A stretch of 64,000 bases of DNA from Winogradskyella sediminis. GTDB taxonomy: Bacteria > Bacteroidota > Bacteroidia > Flavobacteriales > Flavobacteriaceae. The translations under genes were made by a program, and so were the position numbers. Numbering within the stretch: the first letter of the stretch is position 1; every line of letters begins with the position of its first letter. Below are positions 45,286 to 56,138 of this stretch, in pieces. The stretch covers positions 119,854-183,853 of the forward strand of contig NZ_QUNH01000004.1 of the NCBI RefSeq assembly GCF_003387355.1. Reading direction: 5' to 3'. The notes below the pieces were generated by a model. It was not told where the DNA came from, did not search any database, and saw only the letters and a list, made by a program, of their open reading frames with translations.

Positions 45286-45882
45286 ATGAAGTTCGCAAAT
45301 TTTAAAAAATTTCTTATTGAAAAAGGCGGCTTGTCTGAAGATGAAATCGTTCAAATAGAACCTTTTATTCAAACCAAAACTTTGGCTAGTCATGAGTTTT
45401 TGTTAAGAGCAGGAGAGGTGTGTTCGCATTCCTTTTTTGTAGAGCGCGGAGTGCTTCGATTTTATGCTTTAAATGAAGAAGGAAAAGAAAATATACTTCA
45501 ATTTGCTACCGAAAACTGGATTGTTAGCGATCGTGGTAGTGTGTTCTTTCAACAACCATCTACTTATTATATCGATGCTATAGAAGATGCTGTGGTGGTG
45601 TTGTTGAGTGAGGAATTTGTGAGCGAAGTAGCTAAACTGAATCCTGGTTTTAGAACACAAAACGAACGTCTCTTACAAAACCACATTCGCCATTTGTATA
45701 AGCGCGTCAGTTTATTAATAGGCGCCTCTGCAAAGGAAAGGTATTTAGAATTTGTTGCCATGTATCCAGATCTTTTGCTACGTGTGCCACAGTGGATGAT
45801 TGCTTCTTATTTGGGCATTACACCTGAAAGTTTAAGTCGAGTACGTAAATCTTTGGCTAAAGAAAATTTTAAGTCAAATTAA
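45286..45882 (+). CDS. Crp/Fnr-family transcriptional regulator
   Basis: This 198-residue regulator has a cyclic-nucleotide-binding beta-roll at about 20-125 (LRAGEVCSHSFFVERGVLRFYA, ENWIVSDRGSVFFQQPSTYY), a dimerisation helix (RHLYKRVSLLIGASAKERYLEF) and a degenerate helix-turn-helix near the C terminus (WMIASYLGITPESLSRVRKSLA). No Cys cluster for an Fe-S centre is present, and the classical cAMP-binding Arg/Ser pair is not seen, so the effector is unknown. It is upstream of the pirin gene on the same strand (104-base gap), a frequent pairing in Bacteroidota. Confidence 0.88.
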   Translation: MKFANFKKFLIEKGGLSEDEIVQIEPFIQTKTLASHEFLLRAGEVCSHSFFVERGVLRFYALNEEGKENILQFATENWIVSDRGSVFFQQPSTYYIDAIEDAVVVLLSEEFVSEVAKLNPGFRTQNERLLQNHIRHLYKRVSLLIGASAKERYLEFVAMYPDLLLRVPQWMIASYLGITPESLSRVRKSLAKENFKSN

Positions 45883-45985
45883 CCGCTTCGTAGCCTTTAT
45901 AGCGCTTCTTACCAAATGTCAATGCACAGCGCTTTAAGTTCTAGTAATATTGTCTAACAGTATACACTTAAATAATTAAAGAACT

Positions 45986-46867
45986 ATGAAAACAAATAAA
46001 AACAGAAGTATAGAAAAAGTAACCCAACCAGGAACACCACATTTTGTGGGCGATGGATTTAGAGTTCATAATTTTATACCAGGAACTTCGACCATGCAAA
46101 GGATGGATCCGTTTATTATGCTAGATTATAATTCTAAGTATCATTTTCCTGCTACAGATAAACCAAAAGGTGTTGGTGTGCACCCTCATAGAGGTTTTGA
46201 AACGGTCACCATAGCCTATAAAGGTCGTGTTGAGCATAACGATAGTGCTGGTGGAGGCGGTGTTATTGGGGAGGGTGATGTGCAATGGATGACAGCCGCG
46301 TCTGGAGTATTGCACAAAGAGTTCCATGAAACCGAATGGAGTAAAACAGGAGGAGAATTTCAAATGGTGCAATTATGGGTTAATTTACCAGCAAAGGATA
46401 AAATGAGTGCTCCTAAATATCAGGCTATTTCTAATTCGGAAATTACCAAAATCACTTTGCCAGACCATGCAGGAGTTGTTGAGGTTATTGCAGGTGACTA
46501 CAAAGGGCATAACGGAGCTGCTTCCACATTTTCGCCTATACATATGTATAATGTAAAGTTGAAAAAAGGCGCCAAGACAACATTGGCTTTTCCGTCCAAT
46601 TACACAACAGCACTTTTAATGGTAGAAGGAGACACCATTGTAAATGATATAACAAAAGTACCACAAGACCATTTTGTTATGTTTAGTAATGATGGCGAAT
46701 CTTTTACTGTTGAAGCCATAAACGATGCTGTGATTTTAGTGTTAAGTGGTGAGCCTATAAACGAGCCTATTGCCGCTCATGGTCCTTTTGTAATGAATAC
46801 TCAAGAAGAGCTAGTGGAGGCGTTTCAGGATTTCAATACCGGAAAATTTGGCTATCTAGAAGAGTAA
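45986..46867 (+). CDS. Pirin-family protein
   Basis: This 293-residue bicupin has the N-terminal metal site with His residues in GVGVHPHRGFETVTIAYKG and HEFHETEW-type segments (GVLHKEFHETEW). The C-terminal pirin domain contains GAKTTLAFPSNYTTALLMVEGD and GEPINEPIAAHGPFVMNT. Some bacterial pirins have quercetinase activity and others regulate enzymes; this one cannot be classified. It directly follows the Crp/Fnr gene and is probably its target. Confidence 0.92.
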   Translation: MKTNKNRSIEKVTQPGTPHFVGDGFRVHNFIPGTSTMQRMDPFIMLDYNSKYHFPATDKPKGVGVHPHRGFETVTIAYKGRVEHNDSAGGGGVIGEGDVQWMTAASGVLHKEFHETEWSKTGGEFQMVQLWVNLPAKDKMSAPKYQAISNSEITKITLPDHAGVVEVIAGDYKGHNGAASTFSPIHMYNVKLKKGAKTTLAFPSNYTTALLMVEGDTIVNDITKVPQDHFVMFSNDGESFTVEAINDAVILVLSGEPINEPIAAHGPFVMNTQEELVEAFQDFNTGKFGYLEE

Positions 46868-46875
46868 TTTTAATC

Positions 46876-46907
46876 AAAGCAGTTTAATAATTTAGACTGC
46901 TTTTTTT
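46876..46907 (+). terminator. Intrinsic terminator after the pirin gene
   Basis: A 12-bp stem with one G-U pair (46876-46887 with 46892-46903) and a 4-base loop, followed by a T-tract. Confidence 0.88.
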
Positions 46908-47184
46908 ATTAGGCAGAACATTTTGTGTCATTGAATGAGTGGTCAAAAGTGAAAAAAGGAGTTGTTTTTAAGCAGAAATTGATCTATTGAAAGCGTATTA
47001 CGGTTTTAAAAAGAGCGCTTCTAAGCGATTTTGATAATTTTGGTTCAAATTCAGCTGTAAAAAAATCACAAAATTCAATTTAAGCTACTTTTTAGCGATT
47101 CTAAGAGTGTTTTAAGTAATTAACAAATGTTGATAATTATCAACGGCATTCGGGAAAATGCTTTTATAAAGCTTTTAAAAAACG

Positions 47185-47192
47185 TATATTTG
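47185..47192 (+). promoter_or_regulatory. Promoter -7 element for the gyrB leader
   Basis: TATATTTG matches TAnnTTTG exactly. Predicted transcription from about 47198 gives a 150-base leader before gyrB, which holds two terminator-like hairpins. The 280 bases before it, back to the pirin terminator, show no gene. Confidence 0.6.
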
Positions 47193-47201
47193 TTAGTATT
47201 C

Positions 47202-47230
47202 AAAAAATGATACAAGCGTGTCATTTTTTT
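47202..47230 (+). terminator. First terminator-like hairpin in the gyrB leader
   Basis: A 12-bp stem with one U-G pair (47202-47213 with 47218-47229), loop AAGC, is followed by T residues. It begins only about 4-5 bases after the predicted transcription start, so a transcript terminating here would be a roughly 35-base RNA. Confidence 0.7.
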
Positions 47231-47285
47231 TATGTCAAATCAGGACTTAATTTTAACAATGGAACGAAATTAAGATACCTAAATA

Positions 47286-47313
47286 GATTCCGTTTAAAAC
47301 GGAATCGTTTTTT
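47286..47313 (+). terminator. Second terminator-like hairpin in the gyrB leader
   Basis: GATTCCGTT (47286-47294) pairs with AACGGAATC (47298-47306), 3-base loop, followed by GTTTTTT. It ends 33 bases before the gyrB ATG with no obvious promoter between, so reading gyrB requires passing it. Confidence 0.65.
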
Positions 47314-47331
47314 AATTGTGATTCGAACTAA

Positions 47332-49296
<1,965 letters not shown>

Positions 49297-49320
49297 ATAG
49301 CTATCGAAATAATGAAAATG

Positions 49321-49356
49321 AAAAAGCAATTATGTATTTACATAGTTGCTTTTTTT
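49321..49356 (+). terminator. Intrinsic terminator after gyrB
   Basis: A 15-bp stem with one U-G pair (49321-49335 with 49340-49354), a 4-base loop and a T-tract. Confidence 0.9.
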
Positions 49357-49422
49357 ATGGTATAGAATCCTAGAAATACACGGCAAGTAAATTACATTCT
49401 TTCTTCTTTAAAGGTAATTTTA

Positions 49423-49439
49423 TTCGTAAATTTACAGTC
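49423..49439 (+). promoter_or_regulatory. Putative mdh promoter core shared with gltA
   Basis: TTCGTAAATTTACAGTC is identical to the sequence before gltA (7687-7703). It contains TAAATTTA (49427-49434), one mismatch from TAnnTTTG. A leader of about 128 bases would follow. Confidence 0.5.
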
Positions 49440-49568
49440 GTATTTAATACGTTATTTACACATTACAAATATTTATATAACTATGAAATAAGCTTATAAA
49501 TTGTTATGACTGAAAATAGTAGTTTTAAGCAAGTTCCATTCGACATTAATTTAAAATAAAAAAAACAA

Positions 49569-50495
49569 ATGAAAATTACCGTAGTTGGCGCTGGTGCAGT
49601 TGGCGCAAGTTGTGCAGAGTATATTGCAATTAAAAACTTTGCTTCAGAAGTTGTAATTTTAGACATTAAAGAAGGCTATGCAGAAGGTAAAGCAATGGAT
49701 TTAATGCAGTGTGCATCCTTAAATGGTTTTGATACTAAAATCACAGGAAGTACAAACGATTATTCAAAAACAGCAAATAGCGATATTTGTGTTATTACCT
49801 CAGGTATTCCTCGTAAACCAGGAATGACTCGTGAAGAATTAATTGGTATTAATGCAGGTATTGTAAAAACAGTATCATCTAGCTTAGTAGAGCATTCTCC
49901 AAACACTATTATTATTGTGGTGAGTAACCCAATGGATACTATGACATATTTGGTTCACAAAACTACAGATTTACCAAAGCATAGAATTATAGGGATGGGT
50001 GGAGCACTAGATTCTGCACGTTTTAAATACAGATTGGCAGAAGCTTTAGAAGCACCAATTAGTGATGTAGATGGTATGGTAATTGGTGGTCATAGCGACA
50101 AAGGTATGGTGCCATTAACATCGCATGCCACAAGAAACAGTATTAAAGTTTCAGAATTTTTATCAGAAGAGCGTTTAGAGCAAGTTGCTGCAGATACTAA
50201 AGTGGGTGGAGCAACATTAACTAAATTATTAGGAACTTCTGCTTGGTACGCACCTGGTGCTGCAGTAAGTGGTTTGGTTCAGGCTATAGCTTGCGATCAA
50301 AAGAAAATTTTTCCATGTTCAACTTTACTAGATGGTGAATATGGTTTAAGCGATCTTTGTATAGGTGTGCCTGTAATATTAGGTAAAAATGGAATTGAAA
50401 AAATAGTAGATGTTCCTTTAAGTGATGCAGAAAAGGCTCACATGGCAGAAAGCGCTGAAGGTGTAAAGAAAACTAATGGTTTATTAGAGTTGTAA
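49569..50495 (+). CDS. mdh: Malate dehydrogenase
   Basis: This 308-residue NAD-dependent TCA-cycle enzyme is of the LDH-like type. The Rossmann start is MKITVVGAGAVGASCAEYIA with VVILDIKEG; substrate-binding Arg residues lie in SGIPRKPGMTREELIG, the NPMDTMTYL motif follows, and the catalytic His is in MVIGGHSDKGMVPL. The active-site loop and length fit MDH rather than lactate dehydrogenase. It is monocistronic and its promoter core is shared with gltA. Confidence 0.97.
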   Translation: MKITVVGAGAVGASCAEYIAIKNFASEVVILDIKEGYAEGKAMDLMQCASLNGFDTKITGSTNDYSKTANSDICVITSGIPRKPGMTREELIGINAGIVKTVSSSLVEHSPNTIIIVVSNPMDTMTYLVHKTTDLPKHRIIGMGGALDSARFKYRLAEALEAPISDVDGMVIGGHSDKGMVPLTSHATRNSIKVSEFLSEERLEQVAADTKVGGATLTKLLGTSAWYAPGAAVSGLVQAIACDQKKIFPCSTLLDGEYGLSDLCIGVPVILGKNGIEKIVDVPLSDAEKAHMAESAEGVKKTNGLLEL

Positions 50496-50515
50496 TATAT
50501 CTTATACCGAATTAA

Positions 50516-50554
50516 AAAAACCTTACTGGCATAATTTTGTTGGTAGGGTTTTTG
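50516..50554 (+). terminator. Intrinsic terminator after mdh
   Basis: An 11-bp stem with one G-U pair (50516-50526 with 50543-50553), 16-base loop, then TTTGTTTATT. Confidence 0.75.
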
Positions 50555-50585
50555 TTTATTTACTAATAATTAAAACAATTAAATT

Positions 50586-51242
50586 ATGAAAAAAATACTA
50601 GTATTGGGTTTAGCATTAATGTTAAACATGGTTGCAACAGCCCAAGATCAAATGCAAGAAGGTGTTCTTACGGCTAAGCAAACGATGGCTAGCGATAATG
50701 AGCAGATGAATGCACAATTAAAAGCTATGGGAGATTCTGAAGCTACAACCTATTTTAAAGGTACAAAATCACGTAGCGAGACTAGTAATCCTATGACAGG
50801 AGATATGACAATTATTGTCGATGGCGAAGAAAAGCAAATGTTAATGCTTATTGATCAATTAGGCGTGGGTAAGAAATATATATTGCAGTCCTTTGTGCCA
50901 AGTGAAGAGGATTTAAAAAGTGTTACAGTTGAAAAGGGTAGTGAAACAAAAACGGTTATGGGTTATGAATGCCAACAATATATCGTTAAAATGAAGCAAA
51001 ACGGACAAGATGTAGAAATGCAAATGTTTACTACAGATAAAATTTCTGCTTTTAGCCATAACACAACAGCAATGGGTGATCAGGTTGAGGGTTATCCACT
51101 TTATTTTGTAATGAAAATGAATCAAATGGGGGCAAGTATTGAAGTTACCTCAGAGGTAACTGAGATTAAACAAGAATCTGTTTCAGATGATAAATTAAGC
51201 TTAACTCCTCCTGAAGGTTACACCAAAATGGAAGGCATGTAA
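50586..51242 (+). CDS. DUF4412-like secreted protein
   Basis: This 218-residue exported protein has signal peptide MKKILVLGLALMLNMVATAQ. The mature part matches the DUF4412-type beta-rich proteins: TYFKGTKSRSETSNPMTGDM, a repeated pattern of Thr-Met-Val strands, TVMGYECQQYIVKMKQNG and FTTDKISAF. It has an unusually high Met content (for example MQEGVLTAKQTMASDNEQM). The family is thought to be related to outer-membrane lipoprotein carrier-like folds; the function is unknown. Confidence 0.78.
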   Translation: MKKILVLGLALMLNMVATAQDQMQEGVLTAKQTMASDNEQMNAQLKAMGDSEATTYFKGTKSRSETSNPMTGDMTIIVDGEEKQMLMLIDQLGVGKKYILQSFVPSEEDLKSVTVEKGSETKTVMGYECQQYIVKMKQNGQDVEMQMFTTDKISAFSHNTTAMGDQVEGYPLYFVMKMNQMGASIEVTSEVTEIKQESVSDDKLSLTPPEGYTKMEGM

Positions 51243-51274
51243 TTATATATTACATTTTGAAATTAATTTAGATA

Positions 51275-51302
51275 AGACTGTAGAAATACAGTCTTTATTT
51301 TT
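51275..51302 (+). terminator. Intrinsic terminator before the SecD-like gene
   Basis: AGACTGTA (51275-51282) pairs with TACAGTCT (51287-51294) around GAAA, followed by TTATTTTTT. The next promoter element begins 4 bases later. Confidence 0.85.
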
Positions 51303-51306
51303 TGTC

Positions 51307-51314
51307 TATATTTG
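51307..51314 (+). promoter_or_regulatory. Promoter -7 element, leaderless geometry
   Basis: TATATTTG (exact TAnnTTTG) lies four bases before the ATG at 51319 and directly after the preceding terminator. Transcription would start at or just inside the start codon. Confidence 0.5.
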
Positions 51315-51318
51315 GCCC

Positions 51319-51930
51319 ATGAAAACCAAATTACATTTTGGGTTAATAGTTATACTCTTGGCGTTTTTAGGAACGTATTTAGAGCAAAATACGCTACCAA
51401 ATCAACAGATTGTAATTCAGTTCTCAGATACTGATATTTCTACAGAAGATACAGAAAATGCTATTGAGAGTATTCAAAACAAACTTCATAGCATTGGTGT
51501 TACACGTATTCAAATCGGCCACAGTAAAGATGGTCAGCTTAGAATACTTTATCATAGTAACACAGATGTTGGCTATATTCAAAAAGCGCTTTATAATGTT
51601 GAAGACTTAAACATTGCTTACAATGCTGGTCAACCTAATTCGGAAGATTTTCCAGAACCTAAAGATCAAAAAGATTACGAGCTTAATATCTCTGAAATTA
51701 AGTCTAATACTAATATTAATTGGGACTTTGAGCGTACCCAAATTGTAGAGGTCAATCAGAAAACAGATCGCTGGTTGTTCTCAAAAACCTATAGTTTTGG
51801 AGGGTGTTTACAGAATATTGAGCGTTATTATGATCATAATGTTGCTATTCTTATAAGTAACCATGCTCGTTTAGTAATCGATAACATTTGCGATATTATT
51901 CCAGAAGTTAGAGCCGGACCGTTAGTATAA
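51319..51930 (+). CDS. Small membrane-anchored protein, SecD-like periplasmic fold
   Basis: I do not recognise a named family for this 203-residue protein. An N-terminal hydrophobic helix (HFGLIVILLAFLGTYLEQ) is followed by a soluble region. Residues about 45-80 (ENAIESIQNKLHSIGVTRIQIG then GQLRILYHS) resemble the SecD P1 repeat of the neighbouring SecDF (VLRKRIDKFGVTSPNIQRL, GRILLELPG), with the same helix-GVT-strand-G-x-x-I-strand order. Cys residues in YSFGGCLQNIERYYD and IDNICDIIPE are unusual and could form a disulphide. It directly precedes secDF on the same strand, which has its own promoter. Confidence 0.6.
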   Translation: MKTKLHFGLIVILLAFLGTYLEQNTLPNQQIVIQFSDTDISTEDTENAIESIQNKLHSIGVTRIQIGHSKDGQLRILYHSNTDVGYIQKALYNVEDLNIAYNAGQPNSEDFPEPKDQKDYELNISEIKSNTNINWDFERTQIVEVNQKTDRWLFSKTYSFGGCLQNIERYYDHNVAILISNHARLVIDNICDIIPEVRAGPLV

Positions 51931-52017
51931 ATGGAATGGTTTCATCTGAAATAAATTCCACTTCACCACGAATAGCTTTTTCAATCAAAAGGCTAAAAAT
52001 CAATTTATAAAAAAACA

Positions 52018-52048
52018 TTGTCGAATTATAGTGTAAACTCTATATTTG
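52018..52048 (+). promoter_or_regulatory. Promoter of secDF with flanking inverted repeat
   Basis: TTG (52018-52020), 20 bases, then TATATTTG (52041-52048) is the best match to the Bacteroidota consensus in the window. A 9-bp perfect inverted repeat, TGTCGAATT (52019-52027) and AATTCGACA (52058-52066), is centred on the -7 element. Confidence 0.7.
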
Positions 52049-52082
52049 CGCGTTAAAAATTCGACATTAAATAAACATTACA

Positions 52083-55000
52083 ATGCAAAACAAAGGATTA
52101 ATTAAGCTTTTTGCAATTTTATTTGGTTTAGTAAGTATTTATCAATTATCATTTACTTTCAAAGCTAATCAAATAGAAAAAGAAGCAGAAGCAGCAGCAA
52201 TTGAAAAATATGCTGATACAGAAGAAGATTATCAAAGTAAAAGGAATTTAGAAGCCATTCGTTACTTAGATTCATTAAAAACTTCAAAAGTAAAAGTTGG
52301 TGATACATTTGAGCCAATTGAGGTTTATAATTTAGGTGTCGCACAATACACTTATTCAGATGTTGAAAATAATGCCATGAATTTAGGTTTAGACCTTAAA
52401 GGTGGTATTAACGTAATTCTACAGATTTCAGTAAGAGACATTTTAAAGGGTTTAGCTAATAATAGTAAAGATCCTGTATTTAATAAAGCATTAGATGATG
52501 CAGAAGAATTACAAAAAGATTCACAAGATTCTTATTTGCAATCTTTCTTTACAGCATTTGATGCTATTAAAGGAGATACAAAATTAGCCTCTCCAGATAT
52601 TTTTGCGAATAGAACGTTGAGTGATGAGATTAAATTCAATATGTCAGACAACGAAGTTAAAGGCATCATTGAAACTAAGATTGATGAGTCTATCGTTTCT
52701 GCTTTTGAAGTATTGCGTAAGCGTATTGATAAGTTTGGTGTGACTTCACCAAATATTCAGCGTTTAGGAAACTCTGGTCGTATTCTTTTAGAATTACCAG
52801 GTGCTAAAGATATAGAGCGTGTTAAAGATCTAGTAACTAAAACAGCACAATTACAATTTTGGGAAACATATAAAACCGAAGAAGTTTTACCTTATATAAT
52901 GGAGGTGAACCAAAATTTAGTTGAGGCGAATAAGAAAAAAGAATCTAAAGAAGAAGTCGCTGAGGCTACAGAAGATGAAGGTACTGAAGATGCTATTGAC
53001 GAACTTACAGGTCAGATAGAGTCAGACTCTACAAATGTAGCCGATATTAATCCGTTAGGTATTCAAGGATATGGAAACGGTGGAGCTGTAGTAGCAATGT
53101 TCTTATCTAAGGATAAGGAAAGAGTGATGGCAGAACTAAACGCTTCTAAAAATAGAGCATCATTACCTGCTGAAATGCGTAATATTAGATTTGCTTGGGG
53201 ATTACAAAATGAAGAATCTGAATTTTCAGAACTTTATGCTATTAAAGGTAATAGAGAAGGAGTCCCAGAATTAAGTGGTGCTGTAATTACAGATGCAGGT
53301 CAGGATTACGACCAACTAAGCAGACCAGCAGTTAGCATGCAAATGAATGCTAAAGGAGCTAAGATCTGGGAAGAAATGACTAAGAAAGCATACGAAACTC
53401 AAGGTTATATCGCTATTGTATTAGATAACATTGTATATTCTGCACCTAGTGTTTCAACAGGAGCCATAGCAGGTGGTCGTTCTCAGATTTCAGGATCATT
53501 TACCTTAACTGAGGCTGTCGATTTAGCAAATGTTTTAAGAGCAGGTAAATTACCAGCTTCAGCTCAGATTGTTCAAGCAGATGAAGTTGGACCATCATTA
53601 GGTCAAGAAGCTATTGATAGTGGTATGCAATCATTCATCATCGCCTTAGGTTTTGTATTGCTTTGGATGATTTTTTACTACGGAAAAGGTGGTGTTGCCG
53701 CAGATATCGCTTTATTATTAAACATTCTGTTAATCTTTGGTGTATTAGCGAGTTTAGGGGCAGTATTAACTTTACCTGGTATTGCAGGTATTGTATTAAC
53801 AATTGGTATGTCGGTCGATGCGAACGTACTGATATTTGAGAGGATTAAAGAAGAAATAGCAAAAGGAAAATCTCAGAAAGAAGCTATAAAAGATGGTTTT
53901 TCTAACGCATTATCTTCAATTTTAGATGCGAATATTACTACAGGTTTAACCGCTTTAATCTTATTTGTATTTGGTACTGGACCAATTAAAGGTTTCGCAA
54001 CAACCCTAATCATAGGTATCTTAACATCATTGTTTACAGCAATTTTTATTACAAGATTAGCTGTAGATTGGTATGCAAACAGAGGAGGTAAATTAGTATT
54101 CTCAACAGGGTTAACTAAAAACTTATTTACAAATGTAAATATCGATTTCTTAAGAAAACGTAAGATTGCTTATGCTTTTTCTGGAGCGTTAATACTAGCG
54201 AGTTTAGGTTCTCTTTTCACTGTAGGTTTAGATCAAGGTATTGATTTTGTAGGAGGTAGAACATACCAAGTACGCTTTGATCAAGATATGAGTGTAGAAG
54301 AAGTTAAGAGTGATTTAGAAGCGGTTTTTGAAAGTGCTGAAGTGAAAACCATTGGTGGAGCTAATCAGTTAAAAATTTCTACGAAATACTTAGTAGAAGA
54401 TAGCACAATCGAAGCTGATGAAAAAGTACAATCTTTATTATTTGAAACACTTAAGAAGTACCTTCCAGAAGGTATGACATATGATGAGTTTTTAGATGGT
54501 TCTGGAAACAAGAAAATTGGTAAAATGCTCTCTAGTAAAGTAAGTCCTACGATTGCAGATGATATTAAAAAATCATCAGTATGGGCAATTTTAGGATCTT
54601 TAGTAGTGGTGTTTTTATATATCTTATTAAGATTTAAGAAATGGCAATTCTCACTTGGAGCTGTATCTGCTGTTTTTCATGATGTTTTAATTGTATTAGG
54701 TATCTATTCATTAACATGGAGATTTATGCCATTTAGCATGGAGATTGATCAAACATTTATTGCGGCAATATTGACTGTTATTGGTTACTCACTGAATGAT
54801 ACCGTTGTAGTATTTGATAGAATTAGAGAGTATTTCAATGAAAACTTAGGTTGGAAATTTGATACTACAATAAACAAGTCTATAAATAGTACAATCAGTA
54901 GAACATTGAATACGTCGTTAACAACCTTAGTTGTATTATTAGCGATGTTCTTATTTGGTGCTGATTCACTTAAAGATTTACTATTCGCATTAATCGTAGG

Positions 55001-55124
55001 TGTCATTGTTGGTACATATTCTTCAGTATTTATCGCAACACCAATTATGTACGATACAGCTAAAAAGGGTAATGTAACTGATGCGCTTAAAAATAAAGTG
55101 AAAGAGGTTGAAGAAGAAGCTTAA
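52083..55124 (+). CDS. secDF: Protein translocase subunit SecDF (fused)
   Basis: This 1013-residue fusion of SecD and SecF uses proton motive force to finish translocation through SecYEG. The SecD half (about 1-690) begins with one membrane helix, then the large periplasmic P1 domain (NAMNLGLDLKGGINVILQIS, SAFEVLRKRIDKFGVTSPNI) with an acidic insertion near 285-320 (Glu/Asp/Lys-rich) and the SGSFTLTEAVDLANVLRAGKL segment. Five membrane helices follow, with LTIGMSVDANVLIFERI. The SecF half (about 695-1000) has DQGIDFVGGRTYQVRF and VIGYSLNDTVVVFDRIREY. The fused form is typical of Bacteroidota. Confidence 0.97.
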   Translation: MQNKGLIKLFAILFGLVSIYQLSFTFKANQIEKEAEAAAIEKYADTEEDYQSKRNLEAIRYLDSLKTSKVKVGDTFEPIEVYNLGVAQYTYSDVENNAMNLGLDLKGGINVILQISVRDILKGLANNSKDPVFNKALDDAEELQKDSQDSYLQSFFTAFDAIKGDTKLASPDIFANRTLSDEIKFNMSDNEVKGIIETKIDESIVSAFEVLRKRIDKFGVTSPNIQRLGNSGRILLELPGAKDIERVKDLVTKTAQLQFWETYKTEEVLPYIMEVNQNLVEANKKKESKEEVAEATEDEGTEDAIDELTGQIESDSTNVADINPLGIQGYGNGGAVVAMFLSKDKERVMAELNASKNRASLPAEMRNIRFAWGLQNEESEFSELYAIKGNREGVPELSGAVITDAGQDYDQLSRPAVSMQMNAKGAKIWEEMTKKAYETQGYIAIVLDNIVYSAPSVSTGAIAGGRSQISGSFTLTEAVDLANVLRAGKLPASAQIVQADEVGPSLGQEAIDSGMQSFIIALGFVLLWMIFYYGKGGVAADIALLLNILLIFGVLASLGAVLTLPGIAGIVLTIGMSVDANVLIFERIKEEIAKGKSQKEAIKDGFSNALSSILDANITTGLTALILFVFGTGPIKGFATTLIIGILTSLFTAIFITRLAVDWYANRGGKLVFSTGLTKNLFTNVNIDFLRKRKIAYAFSGALILASLGSLFTVGLDQGIDFVGGRTYQVRFDQDMSVEEVKSDLEAVFESAEVKTIGGANQLKISTKYLVEDSTIEADEKVQSLLFETLKKYLPEGMTYDEFLDGSGNKKIGKMLSSKVSPTIADDIKKSSVWAILGSLVVVFLYILLRFKKWQFSLGAVSAVFHDVLIVLGIYSLTWRFMPFSMEIDQTFIAAILTVIGYSLNDTVVVFDRIREYFNENLGWKFDTTINKSINSTISRTLNTSLTTLVVLLAMFLFGADSLKDLLFALIVGVIVGTYSSVFIATPIMYDTAKKGNVTDALKNKVKEVEEEA

Positions 55125-55184
55125 GCCTTAAATCATAATCAGAATGATACACTAAGTGAAGTCGAAGTGTTGATTTATATATCT

Positions 55185-55219
55185 AAAAATGCCTTTCTTA
55201 ATTGAAAGGCATTTTTTTT
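55185..55219 (+). terminator. Intrinsic terminator after secDF
   Basis: A perfect 13-bp stem (55185-55197 with 55204-55216) with a 6-base loop and a T-tract. Confidence 0.9.
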
Positions 55220-55637
55220 CTCTATGGAGAGTATTTATTTCTAATTAAGAATATTTTATCAAACTTAGCTTGATAAAGACTTAATAACTCTATTTTACCA
55301 ACTGTAAATTGACTAAATAATTCAACTTTTGTACTATTAATATGTATTCAAATGCTCTCAGTAAGTGCTTCGGGTTGAGAAGGATTAATCTAGATTCTAT
55401 GAGATTCAATTATAAGTACTCTAGCTTATAAAATAAGGAGTAAGTCTACTGTTAAACGAATAGTTTTATTAGTAAAAACTGTTGTATTATTTATTATTGA
55501 AGTTATTAGTGTATGCTTAATTCGGGATAAAAGATTTTTGTTGCCGTAAGTAATCCCAAGACAATAGGAGTATAGCAGATATAAATAAGAAGTTATACCA
55601 GCGAGTGTATCGCTATAAAAATTAATAATATGGATTC
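55220..55637. other. Intergenic, nothing recognised
   Basis: This stretch lies between the secDF terminator and the stop of the DUF192 gene. No open reading frame, repeat or promoter was found that stands out on either strand. Confidence 0.5.
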
Positions 55638-56138
55638 TTATTCTAGGATTTCGAAAGATATTTTATCTCCAATCTCTAACTGCCACGCATCCGAGAGTCC
55701 TCCGTTAATTTCTAAAACATATTTGGCAGGAGCTTCAGAAGGAAGCGACGTTTCGTCCATGGGTTTTGCGTTCTTCTGAAAACTAACAATAGTTAAATCT
55801 TCAGCTATATAAATAATATCTAAAGGAATTTTTGTGTTTTTCATATAGAAACTACGCATTTGAACGTTAGGAAATATAAATAACATCCCATGATTGGTTT
55901 CAAGCTTTGTTCTATACATTAACCCAGTTTGGGTAGTGTATTCATCATCAGCGATCTCAATATCTATGGTTTTTATTATAGCGTCCGAATCCGCTTTTTT
56001 TAATGTAAGTGTCCCTTCTTTTTTAAAGCTAACTACAACTTTATCTTCGGTAATGGTTTTCTTTTCTTCTTTACAAGATGACAGTAAAACAAGGCTGAAT
56101 ACAATTATTACAGATTTAAAAATCAGTGGAATTCGCAT
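55638..56138 (-). CDS. DUF192 lipoprotein
   Basis: This 166-residue protein has a lipoprotein signal (FKSVIIVFSLVLLSSC). The DUF192 domain (about 55-160) contains TQTGLMYRTKLETNHGMLFIFP, SFYMKNTKIPLDIIYIAEDL and the ending KYVLEINGGLSDAWQLEIGDKI. DUF192 is a small beta-fold of unknown function. Its start overlaps the lgt stop by one base (TAATG), so it is translationally coupled to Lgt, the enzyme that would lipidate it. Confidence 0.9.
   Translation of the reverse strand: MRIPLIFKSVIIVFSLVLLSSCKEEKKTITEDKVVVSFKKEGTLTLKKADSDAIIKTIDIEIADDEYTTQTGLMYRTKLETNHGMLFIFPNVQMRSFYMKNTKIPLDIIYIAEDLTIVSFQKNAKPMDETSLPSEAPAKYVLEINGGLSDAWQLEIGDKISFEILE

Noticed and set aside
45897..45945. Two AGCGCT palindromes between the Crp/Fnr and pirin genes
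   Set aside because: Six-base palindromes at this spacing are not a convincing operator without comparison data.
47311..47325. GTTCGAATC-like T-loop of a tRNA on the minus strand
   Set aside because: The flanking bases cannot form the T stem or acceptor stem, so there is no tRNA.
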